From CAWJNF01 sp963844235 (GTDB lineage: Bacteria > Actinomycetota > Thermoleophilia > Gaiellales > Gaiellaceae), in NCBI GenBank assembly GCA_963844235.1, contig CAWJNF010000004.1, positions 1,116,001 to 1,180,000 on the forward strand: 64,000 bases of DNA, written 5' to 3'. The translations under genes were made by a program, and so were the position numbers. The notes under the pieces are model-generated. The model saw only the letters and a list, made by a program, of their open reading frames with translations. It had not been told where the DNA came from and made no database searches. Of the stretch, positions 53,481 through 62,490 are shown piece after piece. Every line of letters starts with the position of its first letter. Positions within the stretch are counted from its first letter, which is position 1.

Positions 53481-54560
53481 TCAGTGTCCGTCGGCGGTCA
53501 CGCTTCGGTGATCGCTCCCCGTCGCGGCAGCTTCCGGAAGCGGAACGCCGTAGACACTGGCCCATTCCTCCAGCAACCCGACGGTCGTGGCATCGATCGG
53601 AATCGACCGCGCGCGTTCCTCGGCGACGCGCGCCTCCCGCTCGCCGGGGATCATGAACGGGTCGACTCCCTCGGCCCGCGGGGCGTCGTGTACCGCGCCG
53701 GCGAGACGCTCGAGGGCGCCCTCGTAGCCGGCGCGGTCACGGAAGCGCTCGAGCCCGATCGTGATCAGGCAGTGACCGAGCATCTCGGGCGCGCTCCCGT
53801 CGTACACGATCGACGGGCTCCCCGTGGCGCCGGTCACACACGCCGTGAGGACGTCGTTCATGAAGGCGAGGCCGAAGCCCTTGTAGTCCCCCATCGGCAG
53901 GAGCGACCCCTCGAGAGCCCGCTCGGGGGCGGTGGTGGGCCGACCATCCGGGCCCATCGCCCAGGCTTCCGGAATGTCGCGCTCGTCCCGTGCCGCGGCC
54001 GCCACGCGGCCCCACGCGACCACGCTGGTCGCGATGTCGAGCGAGGGGAGCGGAACACCCGGGGCGGAGGGCGCGGCGAACGCCAGCGGGTTGTTCCCGA
54101 GGATCGGCGCCAGCCCCCCGAGGGGTGCCATGCACGGACCGCCGTTGCTCACCACCAGCGCCACGAACCCCTGCTCGGCAGCCCGATTCGAGAACCACGA
54201 GGCCGCACCGAAGTGGGTGGAGTTGCGAACGAGGGCCAGCGCCACACCGCATGTCCGCGCCCTCTCGCAGGAGATGTCGAGCGCATACGTCCCCACGAAA
54301 TGGCCCAGGCCGCGATCGCCGTCGACCAGAACGGCGGCGGGCGCGTCGACGACGATCGAGGGCTGTGCCGTGCCGTTGACCGCCCCATCTCGAATGCGGG
54401 GGAGATACATGTCGAGGAGCACGACGCCGTGCGAGTCGAGCCCACGCCGGTTCGCGTCGACCAGCCCTGCGGCGGTCGTCGCCGCAGCCGGCTCGGCGAC
54501 GCCCGCGCGGCGCAGCATCTCCTCGACCCAGGCTGTGAGAGCGTCGCCCGCGATTTTCAC
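53481..54560 (-). CDS. Ldh/malate-sulfolactate-type NAD(P)H dehydrogenase
   Basis: A 359-residue oxidoreductase of the malate/L-lactate (YlbC-, Ldh2-like) family, distinct from classic LDH. NRRGLDSHGVVLLDMYL with catalytic His, VRNSTHFGAASWFSNRA, SNGGPCMAPLGG, LGNNPLAFAAP and GDYKGFGLAFM are the family markers. GTG at 54560 has AAAGGAGG upstream, preferred over a GTG at 54581. Family members interconvert 2-hydroxy acids and 2-keto acids (malate, ureidoglycolate, sulfolactate). With the ThDP enzyme downstream it may process the carbon skeleton left after demethylation. Confidence 0.88.
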   Translation of the reverse strand: MKIAGDALTAWVEEMLRRAGVAEPAAATTAAGLVDANRRGLDSHGVVLLDMYLPRIRDGAVNGTAQPSIVVDAPAAVLVDGDRGLGHFVGTYALDISCERARTCGVALALVRNSTHFGAASWFSNRAAEQGFVALVVSNGGPCMAPLGGLAPILGNNPLAFAAPSAPGVPLPSLDIATSVVAWGRVAAAARDERDIPEAWAMGPDGRPTTAPERALEGSLLPMGDYKGFGLAFMNDVLTACVTGATGSPSIVYDGSAPEMLGHCLITIGLERFRDRAGYEGALERLAGAVHDAPRAEGVDPFMIPGEREARVAEERARSIPIDATTVGLLEEWASVYGVPLPEAAATGSDHRSVTADGH

Positions 54561-54599
54561 GCTTGAGCCTCCTTTCGACACTCATCCGGTCTCCCGATT

Positions 54600-54613
54600 G
54601 GACCCTAGTCCAG
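54600..54613. promoter_or_regulatory. Possible second operator: TGGAC-N4-GTCCA
   Basis: TGGACCCTAGTCCA is a perfect inverted repeat (TGGAC/GTCCA) in the 66-bp gap upstream of the Ldh-type gene. It shares the TTGGAC..TAG core with the reverse complement of the site at 60268-60280, so the UTRA regulator could bind both. Confidence 0.35.
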
Positions 54614-54626
54614 GCGTCGACGCTCG

Positions 54627-57041
54627 TTATGCACGGACGCGGTGATGCTCCGGGTCGTAGAGCACGTCGTCGGCGATCTCCGCCTGCACGAGCCGACCGA
54701 AGATCTCGACCTCGACGGCGGCGTCGCCGTGCTCGAGCGCGGCGGGCAGCTTCGCGAGGGCCACGTTGCGGCGAACGGTGAACCCGTAGGCGCAGCTGCG
54801 GACGCGCCCGATCACCTCGCCGCCGGCGTGCACTGCCTCCCCGCCGTACATCGTCAGGTAGTCCTCGCCGCCGACGAGCAGCGTTCGGAGCCTCGCCGCC
54901 GGCTCGTCCGCGCCGACGAGAGCCTCGCGCCCGTTGAACTCCGGCTTGTCGAGCGCGACGCAGAAGCCGAGCCCCGCTTCGTACGGCGTGTCCGACGCGG
55001 TTAGATCGGTTCCCAGATAGCGGTAGCCCTTCTCGATCCTCAACGAGTCGAGCGCCGCGTAGCCGACCGGGCGCGGGCTGCCGGCCGCCATCAGCCGATC
55101 CCACACCTGAACAGCCTGCTCTGGCGCGACGTACAGCTCGTAGCCGAGCTCCCCCACGTACGTGATCCGCTGCACGAGCACGGTCACGCTACCGACGGCG
55201 AGCGGGCGCGCGGCCCGGAACGGGAGCGCCGCCGCCGAGACGTCCCCGTCCGTGATCGACTGGAGTACGTCGCGCGACAGCGGCCCCCACAGCCCGATCA
55301 CAGCGAGCTCGTCCGTCACGTCTCGGATCGCCACCGGCCCGTCCGCGTCGCGAGCGTTCAGCCGCAGCCAGCCGAGGTCGGAGTCGACCGCGCCGGCGCC
55401 GGTGACGACCCGGAAGCGCTCGGCCTCGAGGCGGGTGACCGTCACGTCCCCGACGATGCCGCCGCGCTCGTTGAGGAACTGGGTGTAGACGACGGAGCCG
55501 GGCGCCCGGTCGATGCGGTTGTCGCAGACGCGCTCGAGCAGGGCAGTCGCACCGGGTCCGCTCACCTCGATCTTCCCGAAGGAGCTCATGTCGACGATCC
55601 CGACCCGCTCGCGCATCGCCCCGTGCTCGGCCGCGACGATGTCTATGTGGGGAGGCCGCGTCCAGCCGAATCGGCGCTGGTCCTCGCCGGCGCGCCGCCA
55701 TGGTCGCCCCGAGTCGAAGTAGTCCGCCCGTTCCCAACCGTTCTTCGTGCCGAAGACCGCACCGGCCTCCTGCAGGCGGCCGTGGAGCGCGCTCAGCCGA
55801 CGTGGGCGCCCGGCCTCGGAGACGTCGCCGGGATAGCGGAGCCGGTAGTAGTACTTGTAGACCTCGCAAGCGGCAGCCGAGGCGAACCGGACGTCGCGAT
55901 ACGGGCCGCCGAAGCGCCACGGACGGTAGCTCGTGAGGTCCAGCTCGGCCTCGCCCGCGACGATCAGCTCGGCGACGGCCTTCCCGAGCCCTCCTGCCCC
56001 GCCGAAGCCGTTGAGCGAGAGCCCGGCGGCCATCCAGAACCCCGGCACGCCCGGAACAGGGCCGAGCAAGGGATTGCCGTCGGGCGTCATCGCGTCCGGG
56101 TGGCCCACGAGCGCGACGATCCCCGCGTCCTCGAGGAACGGGAAGCGTCTCACGGCGCCGTCCATCAGCTGCGCGAAGCGGTCGTGATCCGCCGGGACGG
56201 GACGGCTCCCGTGCTCCCAGGGCACGCCGTCGACCCAGCGAGCACGGGGATCCGGCTCGTAGCCGCCGAACATGACGCCGCCGGACTCGGCCTTGCCGTA
56301 GACAAGGTTGTCCGTGTCCCGGAAGCACGGCGTGTCCCGCGGCAGCTCGTGCCCGGGGACCGCATGGAGCGTGACGTGCTGGTGGTCGACGGGGATCGAC
56401 GGCGTGAAGGCCCCCACCATCGCCGCTACCTGTGGGGCCCAGATCCCGCAGGCGTTCACGACCTGCTCGGCTTCGATGCGACCCGCGTCCGTCACGACGC
56501 GGCGCACCTCGCCGCGCTCCCCGAGCTCGATCCCGGTCACCCGCGTCCCCGTGCGAATGCGTACGCCGAGCTCCCGCCCGGAGGCTGCGACCGCGTGGGT
56601 AGCGATGTGGGGATCGACGTACCCGTCTCCCGGCATCCAGATCGCGCCGTACAGCGACTCCGGGCTGGCCGCCGGCATGAGCCGGACAGCCTCCTCGGGC
56701 GAGACCAGATCGGCCTCCAGCCCGATCCCGCGGGCCCGGCTGACGCCGCGCCGTAGCTCGAGCAGGCTCTCCTCGCTGGCGGCCATCCGCAGGCTTCCCA
56801 CGGCCTCGAACACGCCGAGCTCTCGATAGAGCTCGACGCTGTAGCGCCGGAAGCGCATCATCGTCGGCGAGGGGTTGAACTGGGTGACGAGTCCAGCCGC
56901 ATGGTGGGTCGAGCCGCTCGTCAGCTCGCCCTTCTCGAGGAGCAGCACGTCGCGCAGCCCCTCCCTGGCGAGGTGATAGGCGACGCTGACGCCGGCGATG
57001 CCGCCGCCGATCACGACCACCTGGGCGCGGTCGTCGGTCAT
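54627..57041 (-). CDS. Dimethylglycine/sarcosine-dehydrogenase-type FAD-GcvT fusion 1
   Basis: An 804-residue fusion. An N-terminal DAO-type FAD domain begins VVVIGGGIAGVSVAYHLA; His47 in GSTHHAAGL sits at the covalent-FAD histidine of mammalian dimethylglycine and sarcosine dehydrogenases. A linker FAO_M-type domain follows (~residues 370-430), then a GcvT folate domain from about residue 440 with GIVDMSSFGKIEVSG and ITYVGELGYELY. It oxidises an N-methyl group and transfers the carbon to tetrahydrofolate. Its ATG overlaps the regulator's stop by 4 bp. Confidence 0.93.
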   Translation of the reverse strand: MTDDRAQVVVIGGGIAGVSVAYHLAREGLRDVLLLEKGELTSGSTHHAAGLVTQFNPSPTMMRFRRYSVELYRELGVFEAVGSLRMAASEESLLELRRGVSRARGIGLEADLVSPEEAVRLMPAASPESLYGAIWMPGDGYVDPHIATHAVAASGRELGVRIRTGTRVTGIELGERGEVRRVVTDAGRIEAEQVVNACGIWAPQVAAMVGAFTPSIPVDHQHVTLHAVPGHELPRDTPCFRDTDNLVYGKAESGGVMFGGYEPDPRARWVDGVPWEHGSRPVPADHDRFAQLMDGAVRRFPFLEDAGIVALVGHPDAMTPDGNPLLGPVPGVPGFWMAAGLSLNGFGGAGGLGKAVAELIVAGEAELDLTSYRPWRFGGPYRDVRFASAAACEVYKYYYRLRYPGDVSEAGRPRRLSALHGRLQEAGAVFGTKNGWERADYFDSGRPWRRAGEDQRRFGWTRPPHIDIVAAEHGAMRERVGIVDMSSFGKIEVSGPGATALLERVCDNRIDRAPGSVVYTQFLNERGGIVGDVTVTRLEAERFRVVTGAGAVDSDLGWLRLNARDADGPVAIRDVTDELAVIGLWGPLSRDVLQSITDGDVSAAALPFRAARPLAVGSVTVLVQRITYVGELGYELYVAPEQAVQVWDRLMAAGSPRPVGYAALDSLRIEKGYRYLGTDLTASDTPYEAGLGFCVALDKPEFNGREALVGADEPAARLRTLLVGGEDYLTMYGGEAVHAGGEVIGRVRSCAYGFTVRRNVALAKLPAALEHGDAAVEVEIFGRLVQAEIADDVLYDPEHHRVRA

Positions 57042-57784
57042 GTGGCCGTGAGCGCCGAGGCCCAGGCGACCACCCGCGTCCGGTCGCCGCGAAAGAGGTC
57101 GCGCGCGAACTCGACCGCAACGCCGCCGGCAGCGTAGGCAGTGCGCTCGACGAGCATGAGCGGCGCGCCGACGAGCACCTCGAGAGCCTCGGCCTCGAGC
57201 TCGCCGGCGAGCACCGGCTCCAGACGCTCGACAGCGTGTGTCGGCGGCTCGCCGTAGTGCTCGGCGAGCACGTCGTAGAGCGATTGTGTGAGGTCGAGCT
57301 CGAGCAGGCCCGGAAAGCGAGCGAGCGGGAAGCTCGAGCGCTCGAGCGCCAGCGGCTCTCGATCGGCCAGACGAACGCGGACGATCTCCCCGACCGGATC
57401 ACCGGCGTCGAGCTCCAGAGCCTCGGCCGCTGCCTCGCCCGCGGGCATCTCCACGGCAGACAGGACGCGGGCGCCCGCCTTGACGTTCTGGCGCCTCAGC
57501 TGCTCGGAGAGGCCCGCGAAAGCGCCGAGGTCCCGCTCGAGCTTGGGCGAAGAGACGAACGTGCCCCCGCCGCGTCCGGTCGCGCGGGTGACGAGGCCTC
57601 GGGCCTCCAGCGCGGCCAGTGCCTGCCGGAGCGTCATGCGGCTCACGCCGAGGTCGGCCGCGAGCCGGCGCTCGGGTGGCAGGCGGTCGCCCGCCGACAG
57701 CTCACCGCGCCTGACCGCCGCCTCGACCGACTCGATGATCTGCGCGTAGGCGGGCGGCCCGTCGCGATCGAGCTCCAGCTTCAT
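57038..57784 (-). CDS. GntR/HutC family regulator with UTRA domain
   Basis: A 248-residue regulator: N-terminal winged helix (PAYAQIIESVEAAVRRGELS, SRMTLRQALAALEARGLVTR, then GRGGGTFVS) and a UTRA effector domain (PLALERSSFPLARFPGLLEL, VLVGAPLMLVERTAYA). The ATG at 57784 is used; the longer open frame upstream is out of character. It lies between the two FAD-GcvT fusions, overlapping the downstream one by 4 bp and starting 20 bp after the upstream one. The GGTCTAGTCC site at 60268 in the divergent region matches the DasR/HutC operator style, so it probably represses both directions. Confidence 0.92.
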   Translation of the reverse strand: MKLELDRDGPPAYAQIIESVEAAVRRGELSAGDRLPPERRLAADLGVSRMTLRQALAALEARGLVTRATGRGGGTFVSSPKLERDLGAFAGLSEQLRRQNVKAGARVLSAVEMPAGEAAAEALELDAGDPVGEIVRVRLADREPLALERSSFPLARFPGLLELDLTQSLYDVLAEHYGEPPTHAVERLEPVLAGELEAEALEVLVGAPLMLVERTAYAAGGVAVEFARDLFRGDRTRVVAWASALTAT

Positions 57785-57803
57785 CGCGTGGAGCGACGCT
57801 CCG

Positions 57804-60238
57804 TCACGCGCGAACCCGCTCGCCGGCTGGATCGTAGAGGGGGTCGGCCCGGATCTCGCCGCCGATCCAGTCCCCGAAGATGTCCACCTCGACCCGCGTG
57901 CCCGGCTCGGCCAGCGCCGACGGCACGTAGGCGAGCGCGATGCTCGACTCGGTCGTGTAGCCGAAGCCGCCGCTGGTGACCCGGCCGACGATGTCGCCAC
58001 CGACCAGGCGGACCGGCTCGGAGCCGAGCGCGATCGCCCGCGGATCCTCCAGGACGAGGCTGACGAGCCGCTCGGGCGCTCCGCCGTTGTCTCGCGAAGC
58101 GGCGAGCGCGTCACGGCCGAGGAACTCGCCCTTGTCGAGCTTCACCGCGAACCCCACCCCGGCCTCGTCGGGCGTCCGCTCGGGCGTCAGGTCGGTGGCC
58201 CACGCCCGGTAGCCCTTCTCGAGGCGAAGCGCGTCGATCGCCCGGTAGCCGGCGGCGACCAGGCCATGCTCCCGTCCCGCCTCCCACAGCGTGTCCCAGA
58301 GCCGCAGGCCGTACTCGGTCGGGGCGTAGAGCTCCCAGCCGAGCTCTCCGACGTAGGTCACACGGACGGCGAGGCAAGGCACGTCGCCGACGCTGATCTC
58401 CTGCGCCGTGAGGTAGCGGAAGTCCTCGCCCCCAAGCGACGTCTTCGTGAGCGGCTGCAGGATCTCCCGCGCCCGCGGGCCCCAGAGGCCGAAGCACGCG
58501 AACGCCGACGTCACGTCGGAGACGTACACCGTGCCGTCCCGTGGAGCCTGACCTTCGATCCACCGTCTGTCATGGACGCCGAATGCCGTTCCGGTGACGA
58601 GCTGGAAGCGGTCGGAGGCGCGACGGATCACCGAGAGGTCGCACTCGATCCCTCCACGCGGGTTCAGCATCTGCGTGTAGATGACCGAGCCGACGGGTTT
58701 GTCGATCCGGTTGGCGCAGATCCGCTCGAGGAACGCGCAGGCGCCGGGGCCGAGCACCTCGAGCTTCGAGAAGCTCGACTCGTCGAACAGGCCAGCCGCG
58801 TGGCGAGTGGCGAGCGCCTCGGCGCCGATGGCGGGCGACCAGTTCTCTCCCGCCCAGCCGCGCGGGCGCAGCGCGCCGTCGCCGTCCGGCGCGTTGGACT
58901 CGTACCAGTTCACGCGCTCCCAGCCGGCCTTCTCGCCGAAGACGGCGCCGAGCTCCTGATGGCGCTGGTAGGCGGACGAGACGCGCAGCGGGCGCCCGGC
59001 CTGCTTCTCCTCGCCCGGGTACTTGATGTCGTAGTACTTCGAGAGGGCCTCGTACGCGCGGGCGAGCGCGAAGCGCTGGCTCCGGTAGTGCCGGTTGAAC
59101 CGGCGGATGTCCATGTGCCACAGGTCCCACTCGGGCTGGCCGTCGACGATCCACTCGGCCATCACCTTGCCGACGCCTCCGGCTCCGGCAAGCCCGTGGG
59201 CGCAGAAGCCCGCGGCGACGAAGAACCCCGGCACGTCGGACTCGCCGAGGATGAACTCGGCGTCCGGCGTGAACGCCTCCGGTCCGTTGAAGAACTTCTT
59301 GACCGGCTGGGTCTCCATGATCGGAACGCGCTCCATGGAGTTCGCGAGGATCTCCTCCATCCGCTCCCAGTCCTCCGGCAGCAGGCGAGCCTCGAAGTCG
59401 TCCGGCACGCCGTCGAGGGCCCAGGCGTACGGCTTGCGCTCGTACCCGCCCATGACGAGGCCGCCGACCTCGGTCCGGAAGTAGTGGATGTTGTCGGGGT
59501 CGCGCAGAGTCGGCAGCGGATCGAGCGGCGGATCGAGCGGCTCCGTGACGAGGTACTGGTGGCCGAACGGGATGATCGGGACATGGACTCCCACCAGACG
59601 GCCGATCTGCGGCGCGTACATTCCGGCGGCGTTGACCACCACCTCGCACTCGATCGTCGCCCTTGTCTGTCACGACCTCGTGGACGCGTCCGTCGCGCAG
59701 GCGTATGTCCGTGACCCGGGTGCGCTGCTCGATCTGCGCGCCCAGCGCGCGGGCGCCGTCGGCAAGGGCGAACGTCAGCTGGCTCGGATCCAGGTAGCCG
59801 TCGCCGCGGGAGGAAGGCAGCTGCCTCGACCCCCTTCGTGCTCATCGGCGGGAACATCGCCTGCGCCTCCTCCGCCGAGACGATCTCCATGGGGAGGCCG
59901 AAGGTCCGCGCCCAGGCAGCCTGACGCTGGATCTCCTCGAGTCGGGGCCGGGACGAGGCCAGGCGGAGGCCGCCGAGCTGGTGCCAGCCCGGATCGTTCC
60001 CGGTGAGCTCTCTGAGCTCTGCGTAGAGGCCGACCGAGTACTGCATCATCCGGGTGAGGCTGATCGTCGAGCGGAGCTGGCCGACCAGGCCGGCCGAGTG
60101 CCAGGTGGAGCCGTGCGTCAGCTGGAACTGCTCGACGAGCACCGAGTCGGTCCAGCCGAGCTTCGCCAGGTGGTAGAGGACGCTGCAGCCGCCGACGCCG
60201 CCGCCGATCACCACCGCCCGCGACCGCTCCGGGATCAC
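57804..60238 (-). pseudogene. Dimethylglycine/sarcosine-dehydrogenase-type FAD-GcvT fusion 2, two frame disruptions
   Basis: The second fusion enzyme, about 811 residues if restored. VVIGGGVGGCSVLYHLAKLG starts the FAD domain; His47 in GSTWHSAGL is the covalent-FAD position and matches mammalian dimethylglycine dehydrogenase better than fusion 1. The GcvT part includes GLFDESSFSKLEVLGPGA and VTYVGELGWELYAP. The frame shifts by +1 near 59804-59808 (before GDGYLDPSQLTFALADGA) and near 59656-59664 (before TIECEVVVNAAGMYAPQ). GTG start at 60238. Heads the minus-strand operon. Confidence 0.9.
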
Positions 60239-60253
60239 GCCCCGAGTATTTCA

Positions 60254-60280
60254 GGTCTGGCCGAAAAGGTCTAGTCCAAA
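60254..60280. promoter_or_regulatory. Tandem GntR/HutC-type operator
   Basis: Two direct repeats 14 bp apart, GGTCTGGCCGAAA (60254-60266) and GGTCTAGTCCAAA (60268-60280). The second contains GGTCTAGTCC, close to the GGTCTAGACC core bound by DasR/HutC-type regulators. They lie between the divergent fusion-2 and choline-kinase-like starts, overlapping the expected -35 of the latter. Confidence 0.6.
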
Positions 60281-60294
60281 TGTCGGAACCGCTC

Positions 60295-60300
60295 TATACT
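60295..60300 (+). promoter_or_regulatory. -10 element TATACT, probably leaderless
   Basis: TATACT ends 7 nt before the GTG start at 60308, so transcription would begin at or next to the start codon. No consensus -35 is visible; the tandem operator covers that region. Confidence 0.5.
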
Positions 60301-60307
60301 CGGGCGC

Positions 60308-61207
60308 GTGCTCGCCGACGAGATCCTCGACCTCGTCCCTGAGCTGCGGGACCGACGCGGCGTCGAGCCGCTGCCCGGCGGTCTCACCAACACGAACTAC
60401 AAGGTCACGACGGGAGCGGGCTCGTACGTCGTGCGGGTGGCCGGGCGGGACACGAGCCTGCTCGCGATCGACCGCGAGAACGAGGTCCACAACACGATCG
60501 CCGCCGCCGAGGTCGGCATCGGAGCACGCGTCGTCGCCTACCTGCCCGAGCACGGTGCCCTCGTGCTCGAGTTCATCGAGGGACGCACGCAGTCGGCAGA
60601 GGACCTGCGACGGGGAGACAAGCTGCACCTCGTGGCGGCAGCGTGCCGGCGCCTCCACACGGCCCGCCGGTTCCGCGACGACTTCAACATGTTCGAGATC
60701 CAGCGCCGGTACCTCGAGATCGTCCGCGAGCGAGGCTTTCGGCTGCCCGAGCGCTACCTCGAGTTCGAGCCGCAGGTGCGAGCGCTGGAGCAAGCGATGC
60801 TCGTTCGCGCGGAGGGAACCGTGCCCTGTAACAACGACCTGCTGGCCGAGAACTTCATCGACGTCGGCGACGGCTTCCGCCTGATCGACTACGAGTACTC
60901 CGGGAACAACGACGCCTGCTTCGAGCTCGGGAACGTCTGGAGCGAGTCGAACCTCTCGCTCGAGCAGCTCGATCTCCTGGTCGCCGAGTACTACGGCCGG
61001 CCGCTGCGGAGCAAGGTTGCGCGCGCCCGGCTCTGGGGGCTCATGTCGAAGTACGGCTGGACGCTGTGGGGGTCCATCCAGGAGGGCATCTCTCCCATCG
61101 ACTTCGATTTCTGGGGGTGGGCGATGGAGAAGTACGAGCGCGCGATCGCCGAGTTCGACTCACCCGAGTTCGACCGTCTCCTCGACGATGTACAGCAGAC
61201 GAGCTGA
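60308..61207 (+). CDS. Choline/aminoglycoside kinase family protein
   Basis: A 299-residue APH/choline-kinase-fold phosphotransferase. GGLTNTNYKVTTGAGSYVVR is the ATP-binding loop, followed by VNETVHNTI-like helices. The Brenner-type catalytic loop reads VPCNNDLLAENFID, with Asn at the position before DLL where His-Asn-Asp is usual. RLIDYEYSGNNDACFELGN has the metal-binding Asp and choline-kinase style. GTG start with a leaderless-looking promoter. In this context choline, ethanolamine or a methylated amino-alcohol is the likely phosphoryl acceptor (inference). Confidence 0.85.
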   Translation: MLADEILDLVPELRDRRGVEPLPGGLTNTNYKVTTGAGSYVVRVAGRDTSLLAIDRENEVHNTIAAAEVGIGARVVAYLPEHGALVLEFIEGRTQSAEDLRRGDKLHLVAAACRRLHTARRFRDDFNMFEIQRRYLEIVRERGFRLPERYLEFEPQVRALEQAMLVRAEGTVPCNNDLLAENFIDVGDGFRLIDYEYSGNNDACFELGNVWSESNLSLEQLDLLVAEYYGRPLRSKVARARLWGLMSKYGWTLWGSIQEGISPIDFDFWGWAMEKYERAIAEFDSPEFDRLLDDVQQTS

Positions 61208-61282
61208 CACTGCCGCCTATTGGCCGCCTGGTACGCTCCTGCGTACCGAGAAGCGCTCTCGCATGGCGTGAGAGGTGACAGC

Positions 61283-62428
61283 ATGGCGAAGGTCACGAGC
61301 GCGTTGGCAGTAGCCGAGAACAGCCACCTGCTCGAGTCGCTCGAGGCGGGGTTCGCGCTTCCGTCGAGCTGGTACACGGACGAGGATCTGTTCGCGCTCG
61401 AACGGGAGCGTGTGCTCTTGCGCGGCTGGCACTACGCCGCCCACACGGGACAGCTCGGCCGGGCGGGAGACCGCGTGACGCTCGAGGTGGCCGGCGTGCC
61501 GCTCGTCGTCGTGCGGAACGCGGCGGACGAGATCCAGGGCTTCGTCAACGTCTGCCGTCATCGTGCTCACCCCGTGGTGGCCGAGGACGGGAACGGGAGC
61601 ACGCTCGAGTGCCGCTACGACGGCTGGACGTACGACCTCGACGGGGCCCTCCAACACATGGCCGGCCCTGAGCCGGAGCCCCGCCTCGACCCGGCGGAGC
61701 TCGGCCTGATCCCCGTACAGGCGGCAGTATGGGGGCCGGCGATCTGGGTGAACGTCGAGGGATCGGCCCCGCCGTTCTCGGAGTGGACCGCGGGCCTGTC
61801 CGAGCTGGTGGCCTCCCACGGGCTCGATGTCGCCTCCCACGCACTGGCGTTCGAGGACACGTGGTCGATCTCCGCCAACTGGAAGGTCTTCCTCGACAAC
61901 GCGATCGAGTGCTACCACTGCCCGACCTGTCATCCCGCGCTCAGCGAGGTCCTCGAGATGGACCCGGCGCTCCACCAGCTGCACGTGGGCGCCCGCCACT
62001 GGATCTGGCACAAGGTCCCGCTGCAGCAGGGCGCACTGGGCCCAGACATGGCTATGTCGACCGACCCGAACGGTGACGACCGGGTCTACTACTACTTCCA
62101 CTGGATCTTCCCCACCACCTACTTCCAGTACGTCCAGTACCCGGGCGCGGGCTTCGACATCGGCACGATCGGCGTGCGCGGCGTCGACGACATCGTCTTT
62201 CGCCACCTCACCTTCCTTCCGGTCGGGACGAGCGACACCGAGCTGGCAGCGCGGAGGCAGCGGATCGAGAGCGACCCGACCATCTCGGAGGACGTCGCCA
62301 TCTGCGAACGCGTCCAGCGCGCGCACGCGGCGGATTTCGCTCCGCCCGGCAGGCTGCTTCCGGGCAGCGAATGGCTGCTCCAGCACTTCCAGCGGGTCGT
62401 CGTCGAGTCCATGGCGGAGCCGCGGTGA
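61283..62428 (+). CDS. Rieske-type aromatic-ring/quaternary-amine oxygenase alpha subunit with altered Rieske motif
   Basis: A 381-residue Rieske non-heme iron oxygenase of the GbcA/CntA style. GAGAGGTGA precedes the ATG at 61283. Rieske ligands: Cys91 and His93 (VCRHRAH) and Cys110; the fourth position, normally His in CPYHGW, is Asp113 (CRYDGW, codon GAC at 61619). The catalytic-iron motif NWKVFLDNAIECYHCPTCHP has bridging Glu209, His212 and His217; SEDVAICERVQ supplies the Asp. CntA/GbcA-type members use Glu at the bridging site, as here. It may N-demethylate a betaine. No reductase is encoded in the window. Confidence 0.88.
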   Translation: MAKVTSALAVAENSHLLESLEAGFALPSSWYTDEDLFALERERVLLRGWHYAAHTGQLGRAGDRVTLEVAGVPLVVVRNAADEIQGFVNVCRHRAHPVVAEDGNGSTLECRYDGWTYDLDGALQHMAGPEPEPRLDPAELGLIPVQAAVWGPAIWVNVEGSAPPFSEWTAGLSELVASHGLDVASHALAFEDTWSISANWKVFLDNAIECYHCPTCHPALSEVLEMDPALHQLHVGARHWIWHKVPLQQGALGPDMAMSTDPNGDDRVYYYFHWIFPTTYFQYVQYPGAGFDIGTIGVRGVDDIVFRHLTFLPVGTSDTELAARRQRIESDPTISEDVAICERVQRAHAADFAPPGRLLPGSEWLLQHFQRVVVESMAEPR

Positions 62429-62490
62429 GCCTCTGCCGTCGCCGACCGGCAGCCTCGCCCGGCTGCTGAGCACGGCTCGCGGCTGCGCAC

